Origin: Vreelandella neptunia
GTDB lineage: Bacteria > Pseudomonadota > Gammaproteobacteria > Pseudomonadales > Halomonadaceae
Length of the DNA: 64,000 bases
Assembly: GCF_000712975.1 (NCBI RefSeq)
Contig: NZ_JHQL01000007.1
Span: forward strand, 84,330 to 148,329
Reading direction: 5' to 3'
This document shows positions 1-10,166 of this stretch, one piece after another. Under the pieces are notes generated by a model. It worked only from the letters and a program-made list of their open reading frames with translations, was not told where the DNA came from and searched no databases. Position 1 is the stretch's first letter. Every line of letters starts with the position of its first letter. A program made the position numbers and the translations under genes.

Positions 1-2090
1 CAGCTTTGGCAGTTATCGACTAGATAGGTCTCCAAGTCTTTACGCACCCGCGTGGCCAGCTTTTTATCCAGCAGCGGAAAGCAGGTTTCTACGCGATGAA
101 ACATATTGCGTGACATAAAATCAGCGCTTGAGCACCAGGTCTCTGATTTGCCGTCGTTGTGAAAGTGGAAAACGCGGGTATGTTCTAAAAAACGACCAAT
201 AATCGACCTTACGCGAATATTATCTGATATACCCTCAACACCGGGTTTCAAACAACACATACCACGAATAATCAGGTCACACTCGACGCCTGCTTGAGAT
301 GCACGATATAGCGCCTTGATAAGCTTGGGTTCGGTGAGTGAATTGCACTTAATAATAATATGCCCACGCTTACCCCTAAGCGCCACCTGAGCTTCACGAT
401 CAATCATTTCGACTAAGCGCTCGTGAAGTGTAAAGGGCGCGTGCAACAGCGTATCAATCTTACGCGCGCGGCCCATGCCAGAAAGCTGCTGGAAGACTTT
501 ATGTACATCGGCGCATAGCGCTTTATTGGCGGTCAGTAGGCTGTAATCGGTATACAGTTTTGCGGTCTTAGAGTGGTAGTTGCCAGTGCCTAAATGTGCG
601 TAGTGGCGCAGTTCGCCTTTCTCACGCCGCACAATATGCAGCATTTTAGCGTGGGTTTTATAGGCCATAATGCCGTAAATCACAATGGCGCCAGCTTCTT
701 GCAAGCGTGATGCTAGCTGTAGATTATCCGCCTCATCAAACCGTGCCCGTAGCTCAATAACTACGGTAACTTCTTTACCTTGGCTAGCGGCATCGACTAG
801 CGCGCTGACTATTGTTGAATCAGCACCAGTGCGATACAACGTCTGCTTGATGGCCAGTACGTCTGGGTCGCGGGCGGCTTCGCGCAGTAAATCTTCGATA
901 GGCGAAAAGGACTGGAACGGGTGGTGGAGCAAAATATCGCTTTTGGCAATCGCACTAAACAGGCTGCCGCCTTTCAGTGCTTTTGGCACGCTAGGCGAAT
1001 AAGGGCGGTAAAGTAGCTCCGGGCGGTCGACATCGCCCAATACAGCCATCATGCGAGTCAAATTCACCGGCCCTTGGACACGGTATAAATCGCTATTTTC
1101 TAATTCAAACTGACGTAATAAAAAGCTGGTTAAGTCATCTGGGCAATTGTCGGCAACCTCAAGCCTTACGCCACTACCATAGCGACGCGCCAATAGTTCG
1201 CCACGTAACGCAGATGCCAGATCTGAGACTTCTTCGGGGTCGACGGTCATATCGGCATTGCGGGTCAGCCGGAACTGATAACAACCGCGCACACGCATAC
1301 CGGGGAATAGTTCCTCGGCATGGGCGTGAATCATCGACGATAAGAAAATATACTCAGAAAAACCTTCAGCGCACAGCTCCTTTGGTAACGCCATTAAGCG
1401 AGGCAGCGAGCGAGGCGCAGGAAGGATTGCCATGCCACCAGCGCGACCAAAGGCATCCTTTCCTTCTAGTTCAACAATGAAGTTGAGGCTTTTATTAACT
1501 AGCCGTGGGAATGGGTGCGAAGGATCTAGGCCGATAGGGCTGATCACCGGCATGATTTCATTATCAAAGAACGCATGTACCCAGGCTTTTTGTTCGTCGG
1601 TCCACTGATCGCGACGACGGAAACGTAGGCCTTGCGCTTCTAAGGCAGGCAGCAAAATATCATTTAATATCTGGTATTGACGTGCAATTTGCTGATGCGC
1701 GATTTCGGAAATTTCAGCTAGTAAAGCTTTAGGCAAGCGACCATCGGCGGCAGTGGTATCGTCACCTAGTGCCATTTGGTGTTTAAGCCCAGCAACCCTG
1801 ATTTCAAAAAACTCATCCATGTTGGATGAAAATATCAGCAAAAACATCAGCCGATTGAGTAGCGGATGCGCATCATCAAGTGCTTGTTCAAGTACGCGAA
1901 TATTGAACTGCAGATGGGACAGTTCACGATTGAAATAAAGCTGAGGGTCATCCAAGTCAGCTTCTGAGTGCGATTCTCTGGCGTGAACGCCAGTAGGCGT
2001 ACGATTAATGCGCAATGGTAAAATATCACCTTCGCTACTGGTGGGCTCGTTTGAAACTGCTGGAGTGGAATCTATTGACTGATCGTCCAT
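1..2090 (-). CDS. ppk: Polyphosphate kinase 1 (partial, C-terminus cut off)
   Basis: Reversibly transfers the terminal phosphate of ATP onto inorganic polyphosphate; PPK1 enzymes are peripheral membrane proteins. Reading back from the ATG at 2088-2090 gives 696 open codons to the window edge, so only a short C-terminal tail should be missing (PPK1 is about 690-720 residues). After an acidic leader of about 45 residues, the motif YFNRELSHLQFNIRVL and then SSNMDEFFEIR are typical of the PPK1 N-terminal domain. The last visible residues include ATRVRKDLETYLVDN, as in the C-terminal domain. hemB lies upstream on the same strand, behind a strong hairpin, so ppk probably has its own promoter in 2091-2184. 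The hemB-ppk pairing is also seen in Pseudomonas. Confidence 0.95.
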   Translation of the reverse strand, partial: MDDQSIDSTPAVSNEPTSSEGDILPLRINRTPTGVHARESHSEADLDDPQLYFNRELSHLQFNIRVLEQALDDAHPLLNRLMFLLIFSSNMDEFFEIRVAGLKHQMALGDDTTAADGRLPKALLAEISEIAHQQIARQYQILNDILLPALEAQGLRFRRRDQWTDEQKAWVHAFFDNEIMPVISPIGLDPSHPFPRLVNKSLNFIVELEGKDAFGRAGGMAILPAPRSLPRLMALPKELCAEGFSEYIFLSSMIHAHAEELFPGMRVRGCYQFRLTRNADMTVDPEEVSDLASALRGELLARRYGSGVRLEVADNCPDDLTSFLLRQFELENSDLYRVQGPVNLTRMMAVLGDVDRPELLYRPYSPSVPKALKGGSLFSAIAKSDILLHHPFQSFSPIEDLLREAARDPDVLAIKQTLYRTGADSTIVSALVDAASQGKEVTVVIELRARFDEADNLQLASRLQEAGAIVIYGIMAYKTHAKMLHIVRREKGELRHYAHLGTGNYHSKTAKLYTDYSLLTANKALCADVHKVFQQLSGMGRARKIDTLLHAPFTLHERLVEMIDREAQVALRGKRGHIIIKCNSLTEPKLIKALYRASQAGVECDLIIRGMCCLKPGVEGISDNIRVRSIIGRFLEHTRVFHFHNDGKSETWCSSADFMSRNMFHRVETCFPLLDKKLATRVRKDLETYLVDNCQS

Positions 2091-2137
2091 GGTTGCCCCC
2101 GGTGGTGGTTCATACCCATCATAGCCTGATAGCTCTT

Positions 2138-2170
2138 GTTAATAACTATCGTTGATAACTATTGTTAATG
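2138..2170. repeat. Short tandem repeat, 13-bp unit
   Basis: GTTAATAACTATC (2138-2150) is followed directly by GTTGATAACTATT (2151-2163) and a partial third copy, GTTAATG. It lies between the ppk start and the hemB terminator, probably in the ppk promoter or leader region. It is one of a series of such repeats in this window. Confidence 0.75.
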
Positions 2171-2184
2171 GGAGTATGCCGGGA

Positions 2185-2224
2185 AAAGATGACAAATAGG
2201 TGTCACCTGTTTGTCATCTTTAAA
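2185..2224 (-). terminator. Intrinsic terminator-like hairpin after hemB
   Basis: Arms of 18 bases (2185-2202 and 2204-2221) pair with one mismatch around a single central base, so the real loop will be a few bases. On the minus strand the hairpin is followed by TTTTCCC, a short T-run. It lies 18 bases past the hemB stop codon and separates hemB from ppk. Confidence 0.75.
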
Positions 2225-2239
2225 GCGTAAGACGTTATT

Positions 2240-3280
<1,041 letters not shown>

Positions 3281-3443
3281 CTAAAAGGCTTAATGTGAGT
3301 ATATCAGTCTTGTACTACAGCGAAAGCGAGCTTGTGATAGCTGGCTTGTAGTGGCTTTATAGACTGACTAAAGTGAGCTGCTCGGCGACGCAAAGCGGCG
3401 ACGATTTAACCGCGATAATAAGCGCTACAACAAGGAGATAAGT

Positions 3444-4103
3444 ATGACAAAACAGGTAGCAATCGTATTAGCAGGCTGCGGCGTTTTTGATGGCTCTGAA
3501 ATCTACGAAACAACGTTAACGCTGCTGCGCCTTGATCAGTTGGGGATTGGCTATCGTTGCTTTGCGCCGGATGTCGCTCAGCACCATGTGATTAACCATA
3601 TAACTCAAGAGCCTGTAGATGGTGAACAGCGAAATGTGCTGCAGGAGTCAGCGCGCCTTGCTCGTGGTGATATTAGTCCAATTACTGAGCTAGACGCTAA
3701 CGACTTTGATGCGGTTATTGTGCCTGGTGGGTTTGGTGTCGCTAAAAACCTGTCTGATTTTGCCGATCAGGGTGACAACATGCAGGTACTTGAGAGCGTA
3801 AAAGAAGCACTGATAGGTTTTAAAGAAGAGGCAAAGCCCATTGGTCTGATGTGTATTGCACCGGTTCTGGTGCCACGCCTTTTGGGCGAGGGTGTGGCCG
3901 TTACTGTTGGCCATGATCCGGGTGTCTCAGGTGCTATTAGTGCGATGGGTGGCCTGCATCGTAGCTGCGGCGTTGAAGAGATCGTGGTGGATCATGAGCA
4001 CCGGGTAGTCACAACGCCTGCTTATATGCTTGCCACCCGTATCAGCGAGGCCGCCACAGGTATTTTTAAGTTGGTAGACCGTATGGATGAAATGATGGGC
4101 TAG
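3444..4103 (+). CDS. elbB: Isoprenoid biosynthesis glyoxalase ElbB
   Basis: A class I glutamine-amidotransferase-like (DJ-1/PfpI superfamily) protein of 219 residues, the usual ElbB length. In E. coli ElbB shows weak glyoxalase activity and has been linked to early isoprenoid synthesis; its physiological role is poorly defined. The N-terminus KQVAIVLAGCGVFDGSEIYE, the VIVPGGFG loop (about 92-99) and the nucleophile-elbow cysteine in GLMCIAP (Cys137) are all visible. The start is supported by AAGGAG 7 bases before the ATG. It is a single-gene unit ending at a strong terminator shared with the convergent tat operon. Confidence 0.92.
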   Translation: MTKQVAIVLAGCGVFDGSEIYETTLTLLRLDQLGIGYRCFAPDVAQHHVINHITQEPVDGEQRNVLQESARLARGDISPITELDANDFDAVIVPGGFGVAKNLSDFADQGDNMQVLESVKEALIGFKEEAKPIGLMCIAPVLVPRLLGEGVAVTVGHDPGVSGAISAMGGLHRSCGVEEIVVDHEHRVVTTPAYMLATRISEAATGIFKLVDRMDEMMG

Positions 4104-4128
4104 TGCTCTCTAGGTAACCGAACTATGC

Positions 4129-4176
4129 GTATGAAGGGCAAAAAGCCTCTCGTATGAAGAGCAAAAAGCCTCTGTC
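4129..4176. repeat. Tandem repeat, two 24-bp units, downstream of elbB
   Basis: Two adjacent near-identical units (4129-4152 and 4153-4176), both containing GCAAAAAGCCTCT, lie just after the elbB stop codon. The second copy supplies the 5' arm of the elbB terminator, so the first is a spare half-hairpin. Confidence 0.8.
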
Positions 4177-4202
4177 ATTTTTCAATGGCAGAGGCTTTTT
4201 TT
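4164..4202 (+). terminator. Bidirectional intrinsic terminator between elbB and tatC
   Basis: AAAAAGCCTCTGTCATT pairs with AATGGCAGAGGCTTTTT across a TTTC loop, a stem of 17 bp with one G-U pair. It has a T-run on the plus strand and an A-run in front that serves as T-run on the minus strand. It sits between the convergent elbB and tatC genes and can end both. Confidence 0.9.
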
Positions 4203-4227
4203 GAGCAGTGTATCTTTAATAGTGCTT

Positions 4228-5010
4228 TTAGGTCTCTTGTTCCTCAGCGTCATCTGCCTTTGCCTTACGGCGTACCAATCTGCCAAACAGTAGGCCCACT
4301 TCATAAAGTAGATACATCGGTATGGCTAACAGACTTTGAGAAATAATATCGGGAGGGGTAAGCAGCATGCCCACCACGAAACAACCTAAAATAATGTAGG
4401 GGCGCTTTTTGGAAAGGCTTTCGACCGTGGTCGCGCCAGACAGTATCAGCAGAAACGTTGCGATGGGGATTTCAAAGGCAACGCCAAAGGCGAAAAACAG
4501 CTTCAGTACAAAGTTAAGGTACTGGTTAATGTCGGTCATTACGGCAACGTCTTCCGGCCCAGTCTGGGTGAAAAACTCAAATAACAGCGGAAAGACCACA
4601 TAATAAGCAAAGGCCGCACCTGCGTAAAACAGCGCTATGCTTGAAACTAAAATAGGAATCGCCAGTGCTTTCTCGTTATCGTACAGCCCTGGTGCCACAA
4701 AGGCCCATGCCTGATGTAGCACAAAGGGAATAGCGATAAAGACGGCCACTACCAAGGTGAGCTTAAAGGGTGCCAAGAAAGGCGAGGCTACCTCGGTAGC
4801 GATCATCTGTGAGCCTTCCGGCAAAAGTGCCATTAAGGGCTCAGCCACAAAGCTATAGATATCATTGGCAAAGGCGTAAAGACCAAGGAACACGACTAAT
4901 ATGACTACGACTGCTTTCATTAGCCGCGTACGTAGTTCGATTAAGTGCTCAATAAGAGGCGCTTGGGCTTGTTCATTACGCGGTTCATGTGAATCGCCAG
5001 ACATGCTCAT
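4228..5010 (-). CDS. tatC: Sec-independent protein translocase subunit TatC
   Basis: The polytopic core of the twin-arginine translocase, which binds the signal peptide of folded substrates at the inner membrane. At 260 residues it matches the family. The N-terminal cytoplasmic stretch APLIEHLIELRTRL is the conserved TatC signature, and six hydrophobic segments follow (about residues 34-50, 86-105, 125-150, 175-200, 210-225, 228-245). The acidic C-terminal tail may reflect a halophilic lifestyle. The ATG overlaps the tatB stop (ATGA), so the two are translationally coupled. It is the last gene of hisE-tatABC. Confidence 0.96.
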   Translation of the reverse strand: MSMSGDSHEPRNEQAQAPLIEHLIELRTRLMKAVVVILVVFLGLYAFANDIYSFVAEPLMALLPEGSQMIATEVASPFLAPFKLTLVVAVFIAIPFVLHQAWAFVAPGLYDNEKALAIPILVSSIALFYAGAAFAYYVVFPLLFEFFTQTGPEDVAVMTDINQYLNFVLKLFFAFGVAFEIPIATFLLILSGATTVESLSKKRPYIILGCFVVGMLLTPPDIISQSLLAIPMYLLYEVGLLFGRLVRRKAKADDAEEQET

Positions 5011-5591
5011 TGGTGATTACTATCCTTTTTAATATCTGCCTTTTTACAATCTGTGTTTTTACTATCTGTCTTGTTAACATCCGCCTGGAAATTAGCCTGG
5101 CTAGACGCTTCGTTACTCGCATTGACCGCACGTAGCTCATCGGAAGTAGCTTGGTGGGGCGTTGAGGTGGCGGGTGATGAAGATGTCGATGTAGACGCGG
5201 CTGGCGCTTCTTCACGTACCGTCTGCAAAGCATCGTCTAGACGTGCGCTGGCGTTAGCAACCCGCTGTTCGGTATCATTTTGGCTGTCAGACGACGTAGA
5301 GTGTGAAGAAGGTTTTGCAGCAGAAGCGGACGGTTCGACAATGCCCTCAACATCCTGTTTGGCTTTCTTCAGGCTGTCATCGAGCTTTTTTTGCTGCTCG
5401 TTGAGTTTTTGACGTAACTCTTCTGCTTCCAGCTGGGCGCTAATTTCGCGCTGCATGCCGGATACCGTTCGCTTGATTTTACCGATCCACATGCCTGCTG
5501 TGCGAGCGGCTCTTGGCAGGCGTTCCGGGCCAAGCACCAGAAGCCCGACGATTCCAATCAGCATTAGTTCAAGAAAGCCGATATCCAGCAT
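5007..5591 (-). CDS. tatB: Sec-independent protein translocase subunit TatB
   Basis: Forms the substrate receptor with TatC. One N-terminal membrane helix (about 2-20, MLDIGFLELMLIGIVGLLVL) is followed by the conserved GPERLP hinge, an amphipathic helix and a long charged coil. The C-terminal third is low in complexity and rich in Ser, Thr, Ala and acidic residues (about 95-194). This variable tail is typical of TatB and not individually diagnostic. Its TAA lies in the tatA-tatB-tatC transcript, 3 bases after tatA and overlapping tatC by 4. Confidence 0.95.
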   Translation of the reverse strand: MLDIGFLELMLIGIVGLLVLGPERLPRAARTAGMWIGKIKRTVSGMQREISAQLEAEELRQKLNEQQKKLDDSLKKAKQDVEGIVEPSASAAKPSSHSTSSDSQNDTEQRVANASARLDDALQTVREEAPAASTSTSSSPATSTPHQATSDELRAVNASNEASSQANFQADVNKTDSKNTDCKKADIKKDSNHQ

Positions 5592-5594
5592 GGG

Positions 5595-5879
5595 TTATTT
5601 GCGCTCTTCGTTACGTTCTGTGGGTCGCCCTTCGGCTGCACGTTTCTCTTCTGCTTGAACATCGTAGGTGTTACCAGCCTCTTCGTGGCTTACCTTTGCC
5701 TGAGGTTGGTCGGCATCTTTTTTGTCAGCATCTTTCTCTTCTTCGTTGATTGCTTTTTTAAAGCCTTTGACTGCACCACCTAAGTCGGTGCCCACATTAC
5801 GCAGTTTCTTGGTGCCGAAAATCAGGATGATAATGCCCAGAACAATCAGCAACTGCCAAATACTGATACCACCTAACAT
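5595..5879 (-). CDS. tatA: Sec-independent protein translocase subunit TatA
   Basis: The pore-forming subunit of the Tat system: a short membrane helix, [19 protein letters not shown], then the FGTKKLRN hinge and the amphipathic helix with [12 protein letters not shown]. The tail is charged and ends in Glu/Arg-rich sequence. Two ATGs compete (5885 and 5879). The one at 5879 sits 8 bases from GAGG and gives the usual MLGGISIW start (94 residues), so I chose it. It lies between hisE and tatB on the same strand. Confidence 0.95.
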   Translation of the reverse strand: MLGGISIWQLLIVLGIIILIFGTKKLRNVGTDLGGAVKGFKKAINEEEKDADKKDADQPQAKVSHEEAGNTYDVQAEEKRAAEGRPTERNEERK

Positions 5880-5902
5880 ATGCATTTCCTCATTGGGACA
5901 GG

Positions 5903-6259
5903 TTAACGTTGTGTACGGGACGCTTTTTCATCATGGCCAGAAATACCAAACCGCCGTGCTAGCTCATCTAAAACGCATTGATGATCAAGATCAAGGTGCG
6001 ACAGCATCACCAAGCTATGAAACCACAGGTCGGCGGTTTCAGCGATCAACGCTTGACGCTGTTGATCATTACCGTGTTCGGCATCTTTAGCAGCCAGCAC
6101 CGTTTCGGTTGCTTCTTCGCCAACCTTTTCGAGTATCTTGTTCAAACCCTTGTGATGCAAGGAGGCAACATAAGAATCTTCTGCATCAGCATGGCGGCGC
6201 TGCTTTAAGACCTCGGCGAGTGCATCTAGCACATATGTGCTTTGGGTAGGATCAGTCAT
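5903..6259 (-). CDS. hisE: Phosphoribosyl-ATP pyrophosphatase
   Basis: Hydrolyses PR-ATP to PR-AMP, the second step of histidine synthesis. The all-alpha MazG-like motif [16 protein letters not shown] (starting near residue 47), then [13 protein letters not shown], carries the metal-binding acidic residues. I placed the start at ATG 6257-6259 (118 residues) because AAAGG lies 6 bases upstream; two upstream in-frame starts lack a site. In Pseudomonas hisI precedes hisE in this cluster. Here ubiB ends only 69 bases upstream, so hisI is not in this slot, and the protein is not a HisIE fusion. Confidence 0.94.
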   Translation of the reverse strand: MTDPTQSTYVLDALAEVLKQRRHADAEDSYVASLHHKGLNKILEKVGEEATETVLAAKDAEHGNDQQRQALIAETADLWFHSLVMLSHLDLDHQCVLDELARRFGISGHDEKASRTQR

Positions 6260-6328
6260 AAACATCCTTTTATCAATTGGCACAGCATTTTCGGCGCTAT
6301 GATGTTTATCATTATCGCTAAGCCTTTG

Positions 6329-7951
6329 TTATTGCCACAATAACAACAGTAAGCCTACGCCCGCCGCCGCTAATACGGGCCACTCTTGAGTCGCTGCCCA
6401 TCCGATAAGCGGCTGCCAAGCCAGGGCAATGGCAATCAAAATCAAGCCGAGGCGTAAACGGTAATGACGTTTTTGTTGGCGCGTCAATTGCTGTTGAACC
6501 GCGCTAATAGAGCTTACCTGTTGATGGCGCTGACGGTGCTCGTGTTCCATACGGCTCAGAGCCTGATGGGCTAATACCGGCAGTTCAGGCAACTGGTGAG
6601 AAAGCTCTGGTGCTTGGCGTTTAAGCGACTCCCACAAGCCACCAATACCTGCGCGCTCTTTCATCCACTTTTCAAGATAGGGCTTAGCAGTACTCCACAA
6701 GTCTAGGTCGGGGTAAAGTTGGCGGCCCAGCCCTTCGATGTTAAGCAGCGTTTTTTGCAATAAAACTAGCTGTGGCTGTACTTCCATATTGAATCGCCGT
6801 GCGGTTTGAAACAGCCCTAACAGCACCTGCCCAAACGAAATATCTTTAAGCGGCTTTTCAAGTATTGGCTCGCACACAGTACGGATTGCGGCTGCAAACT
6901 CGTTGGCACGAGTGTTTTCACCGACCCAGCCAGACTCGATATGCAGCGCGGCTACTTCGTAATAATCCTGATGGAAGAACGCCAGCAAGTTACGCGCCAG
7001 GTAGTCCTGATCTTCGCGGGTAAGGCTGCCCACAATACCGCAATCAATCGCAATGTACTGTGGGTCTTCAGGGTCATCGCAGTTAACAAAGATGTTACCG
7101 GGGTGCATGTCGGCATGGAAAAAGTTGTCGCGGAAGACCTGAGTGAAGAAGATTTCAACGCCGCGTTCAGCTAGCTTTTTGAGGTTGGTGCCTCGGGCAA
7201 TAAGCGTGTCTAGGTCGGCCACAGGCACGCCGCGAATGCGTTCTTGTACCATGACGTGGCGACGAGTGTAAGGCCAGTAAATCGTTGGTACGAACAGTAG
7301 TGGTGACTCTTTGAAATTACGCTTGAGCTGCGATGTATTGGCCGCTTCTTTATAGAGATCAAGTTCGTCAAACAAAGTGGCTTCGTAATCGCGGATGACC
7401 TCAACCGGGCGTAGGCGTTTGGCGTCCGGTACTTTACCCAGCAGCTTGGCAATTTGATACATCAGCGCCATATCCTGTCGCATAATGCGGTCAATGCCTG
7501 GGCGAATAATTTTGACGACCACGTCTTCACCGCTATGTAACGTGGCTGCATGCACCTGGGCAATCGATGCAGAGGCGAGGGGGGTGCGATCAAAGGCGGC
7601 AAATGCCTCGGCGAGTGACATTTCAAGTTCCTTTTCAACCCGTGCGGCGGCTAACTCGCCGGGGAAGGGCGGCACTTGATCTTGCAGGCGTTTTAATTCA
7701 TCGGCGATGTCTTCAGGCAATAGGTCTCGACGGGTCGAGAGCATTTGGCCAAATTTAATAAAAATCGGCCCAAGCGCTTCTAAAGCTAGGCGCAATCGCT
7801 CGCCGCGACTACGCTGCCCCACCGGAAAAAGCTTAAAAGGTGAAAAGTTCATTAAGATACGCATCCAGAGCGGAAGCCGTTCAGCGGGGATCAGCGTATC
7901 TAAACGATGGCGAGCCACTATCCAAGAAATCTTCAATAACCGCAGGCTCAT
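6329..7951 (-). CDS. ubiB: Ubiquinone biosynthesis protein UbiB
   Basis: An atypical ABC1/ADCK-family kinase-like ATPase needed for aerobic ubiquinone synthesis, probably helping to extract lipid intermediates from the membrane. It is 540 residues. The diagnostic KxGQ motif appears in [16 protein letters not shown], followed by the alanine-rich loop [13 protein letters not shown] and the catalytic-core motifs [11 protein letters not shown] and IDCGIVG. Two hydrophobic segments at the C-terminus (about 497-512 and 518-538) anchor it. Its start codon overlaps the ubiJ stop by one base, in the order ubiE-ubiJ-ubiB. Confidence 0.96.
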   Translation of the reverse strand: MSLRLLKISWIVARHRLDTLIPAERLPLWMRILMNFSPFKLFPVGQRSRGERLRLALEALGPIFIKFGQMLSTRRDLLPEDIADELKRLQDQVPPFPGELAAARVEKELEMSLAEAFAAFDRTPLASASIAQVHAATLHSGEDVVVKIIRPGIDRIMRQDMALMYQIAKLLGKVPDAKRLRPVEVIRDYEATLFDELDLYKEAANTSQLKRNFKESPLLFVPTIYWPYTRRHVMVQERIRGVPVADLDTLIARGTNLKKLAERGVEIFFTQVFRDNFFHADMHPGNIFVNCDDPEDPQYIAIDCGIVGSLTREDQDYLARNLLAFFHQDYYEVAALHIESGWVGENTRANEFAAAIRTVCEPILEKPLKDISFGQVLLGLFQTARRFNMEVQPQLVLLQKTLLNIEGLGRQLYPDLDLWSTAKPYLEKWMKERAGIGGLWESLKRQAPELSHQLPELPVLAHQALSRMEHEHRQRHQQVSSISAVQQQLTRQQKRHYRLRLGLILIAIALAWQPLIGWAATQEWPVLAAAGVGLLLLLWQ

Positions 7952-8628
7952 CAGTGCGGCTCCTCAGAGTGTAACTGCTTATTTAGTGACGGGTCGGCCG
8001 TCAACTGCGTCAAGCGCTTATGCAGACGGTTAAGTCTTGCTTCAAGACGGTCGGTCGCGATCTCAAGCTCCGTTAAATGGTCACGCAGCACATCGCGCTG
8101 CTGACGACCAGGGAGCAAACGCGCTTCTTCAAAGACATACTCAGAAACGTCTTGCAGCAGTTCGTCTTTTGCTCTTAGCCCCCAACGAGCGGCGCGGCGG
8201 ATGCCTTCGGCCAGTGAATGGGCGGGCATATCGCCTAGCCAGCGCGCTAGCTCGCTTTCCCAGTCAATATCCAAGTCAAATAGCAGGTCTCGGGTGGCTT
8301 CCAGTAGATGGATGCGACCGCGTACGGAAAGCTTGCCATCAAACATCAGTCGCTCGACAGAAGCACCGCTGAGCCATTCAGAGAGTGTTTCTGGGGTAAG
8401 CTCAACGATGGCATCAACATCGGTTTCGTCTAGATCATCACCGCGTAGCAGATCAATGCCAGCGTGATGATAGTGGAGCACCAACTGGAGATGAGGCTTT
8501 TCTAGCCTGACCAATAGTCGACTACCCGCTAACGCCGCAAGTCGCCCAGGCGCAGCTGGGTCGCGGGCAAGCAGGGCATTCAACGTGCGTTCACATCCGG
8601 CCAGCAATAGGGTCGGGGTGACTAGCAT
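7951..8628 (-). CDS. ubiJ: Ubiquinone biosynthesis accessory factor UbiJ (SCP2 domain)
   Basis: UbiJ binds ubiquinone precursors through an SCP2 lipid-transfer fold and scaffolds the soluble Ubi hydroxylase/methylase complex. The 225-residue protein begins with the usual [17 protein letters not shown] segment, has an SCP2-like region (about 30-110), and ends in a charged helical part with [14 protein letters not shown] heptads, probably a coiled coil (about 175-215). Its identity rests on position between ubiE and ubiB and on the overall sequence pattern. GAGG lies 5 bases before the ATG. Confidence 0.9.
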   Translation of the reverse strand: MLVTPTLLLAGCERTLNALLARDPAAPGRLAALAGSRLLVRLEKPHLQLVLHYHHAGIDLLRGDDLDETDVDAIVELTPETLSEWLSGASVERLMFDGKLSVRGRIHLLEATRDLLFDLDIDWESELARWLGDMPAHSLAEGIRRAARWGLRAKDELLQDVSEYVFEEARLLPGRQQRDVLRDHLTELEIATDRLEARLNRLHKRLTQLTADPSLNKQLHSEEPH

Positions 8629-8650
8629 GCTGACCTCTTAGTCATTGACG

Positions 8651-9406
8651 TCATAATTTAATGCCACGATGAAGGGCAACAATACCGCCGGTCAGGTTGG
8701 TGTACTCCACCCGGTCCAGGCCGGCACTCTCCATCATGGCCTTCAAGGTTTCCTGATCGGGGTGCATGCGAATCGACTCGGCAAGATAGCGGTAGCTCTC
8801 ACCATCGCCAGCCACTAGCTCGCCCATTTTGGGTAGCAAGCGGAATGAGTACTCATCGTAAGCTTTCGATAGTAACGCATTGTTGGGCTTGGAAAATTCA
8901 AGTACCAGTAAGCGCCCGCCCGGTTTTAGTACCCGTGTCATTGAGCGCAGAGCAGCATCTTTATCGGTGACGTTACGCAGGCCGAAAGCAATGGTGATGC
9001 AATCAAAACTATTATCGGGAAATGGCAGGCATTCCGCGTTGGCTTGCACATACTCAACGTTGCCCCCAACGCCATTGTCCATCAGCTTGTCGCGGCCTAC
9101 TCTGAGCATGGAGGCATTAATATCGGCCAACACGACTTTGCCCCGAGGGCCGACGAGGCGGGAGAACTTGAGCGTTAAATCGCCGGTGCCGCCAGCAATA
9201 TCGAGGACATGGTGGCCAGGGCGAACGCCTGCGCGCTCAATAGCAAGGCGTTTCCAAACACGGTGAATACCCATCGACATCAAGTCGTTCATGATGTCGT
9301 AGCGGGCAGCTACCGAATGAAACACATCAGCGACGCGAGAGGCTTTTTCGTCAACTGACACTTCTTGATAGCCAAAATGGGTGGTGCGTTTTTCTGTGGG
9401 GCTCAT
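8651..9406 (-). CDS. ubiE: Demethylmenaquinone/ubiquinone C-methyltransferase UbiE
   Basis: A SAM-dependent methyltransferase for the C-methylation step of ubiquinone (and menaquinone) synthesis. Its 251 residues match the family. The SAM motif is [13 protein letters not shown] (about 65-77); the UbiE signatures [18 protein letters not shown] and the later ADINASML and FGLRNVTD segments are clear. It is the first gene of ubiE-ubiJ-ubiB, 22 bases ahead of ubiJ. The promoter should lie in 9407-9527. Confidence 0.97.
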   Translation of the reverse strand: MSPTEKRTTHFGYQEVSVDEKASRVADVFHSVAARYDIMNDLMSMGIHRVWKRLAIERAGVRPGHHVLDIAGGTGDLTLKFSRLVGPRGKVVLADINASMLRVGRDKLMDNGVGGNVEYVQANAECLPFPDNSFDCITIAFGLRNVTDKDAALRSMTRVLKPGGRLLVLEFSKPNNALLSKAYDEYSFRLLPKMGELVAGDGESYRYLAESIRMHPDQETLKAMMESAGLDRVEYTNLTGGIVALHRGIKL

Positions 9407-9527
9407 GGGGCTTTAGCTCCCGAGTTCGAGGCGGTAATAATCGACCAAAAGGTCGTCGCAATAAATGGTTAGCGACATTGTAGCCTTCTCACCCCTGATT
9501 TGTCTGCGCTTCACCTGAGTCGCAGGG

Positions 9528-9929
9528 TCACAGCTGTTTGAATTGAATACTGGCGGGCTCGCGGGAAGCCCCTGCCTCTTCTAAACGTTGCAGGTAGTTT
9601 TGCCAGTAGTCTGATTGGTGCTGGGCTAAATCGTACAGATAGTTCCAGCTATACAGGCCGCTATCATGGCCATCGTCAAAATGCAGCTTCAGCGCATAAT
9701 TACCGGCTTGGGTAATGTTTTGCAGGCCGACATCTTTTTTACCTACCTGCAATACGGCGGTGTCGCCACCATGGCCACGTACTTCCGCTGATGGTGAGTA
9801 AACTCGCAAAAACTCAACCGGCAGCCGAAAGCTTTCGCCGTTTGCGTAGCCAAGCTCTAGCTCGCGAGCCTGTTTATGGTAGTGAACCCGCGTTGGGGTG
9901 GGGGCATTCGTAGAAATAGGAGCGTTCAT
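9528..9929 (-). CDS. DUF971 family protein (gamma-butyrobetaine hydroxylase N-terminal-like)
   Basis: A stand-alone copy of the small domain found at the N-terminus of gamma-butyrobetaine dioxygenases, of the family usually annotated DUF971. Related proteins are linked to iron-sulfur or metal handling, but the role is not settled. Visible pattern: LELGYANGESFRLPVEFLRVYSPSAEVRGHG, then DVGLQNITQAGNYALKLHFDDGHDSGLYSWNYLY near the C-terminus. I prefer ATG 9927-9929 (133 residues), 8 bases after GGTGA, over GTG at 9941. A similar gene follows hslU in Pseudomonas. Here it is separated from hslU by a structured intergenic element. Confidence 0.85.
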   Translation of the reverse strand: MNAPISTNAPTPTRVHYHKQARELELGYANGESFRLPVEFLRVYSPSAEVRGHGGDTAVLQVGKKDVGLQNITQAGNYALKLHFDDGHDSGLYSWNYLYDLAQHQSDYWQNYLQRLEEAGASREPASIQFKQL

Positions 9930-10013
9930 TGATGACGTCACCTTTTACGATATTGAGCTAAAACGGGTTGACCGACTATTTACGCTTTAGCGAATGCGTG
10001 AAGGCAAGCGCCA

Positions 10014-10089
10014 CGGCTAACGTTTGATCGACAGGACGTCGATCAAGCACGAGCAACAGGGGTGTTGTTCTCGTGCGCAACGTTAGCCG
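10014..10089. other. 76-nt structured intergenic element (three-way junction)
   Basis: CGGCTAACGTT (10014-10024) pairs perfectly with AACGTTAGCCG (10079-10089), enclosing two hairpins. The first is TTGATCGAC/GTCGATCAA with a 5-base loop (10024-10046). The second is GCACGAG/CTCGTGC (10047-10076), extended inward by CAACA/TGTTG around GGGG with a two-base bulge. The fold is available on either strand. It lies 78 bases past the hslU stop and has no T-run, so it is not an ordinary terminator. Function unknown. Confidence 0.7.
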
Positions 10090-10166
10090 CAGCGTAGCCT
10101 GAACAGCAGCATTTGCGTGTGTAAAAAGCGGGCAAGCTGCTGCGGACTATACCGATATAAGCGCGT

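Noticed and set aside
10014..10089. Integron attC site
   Set aside because: The ends GGCTAAC/GTTAGCC do not fit the RYYYAAC/GTTRRRY cores, no integrase or gene cassette is nearby, and the stems are perfect rather than having attC-type bulged bases.
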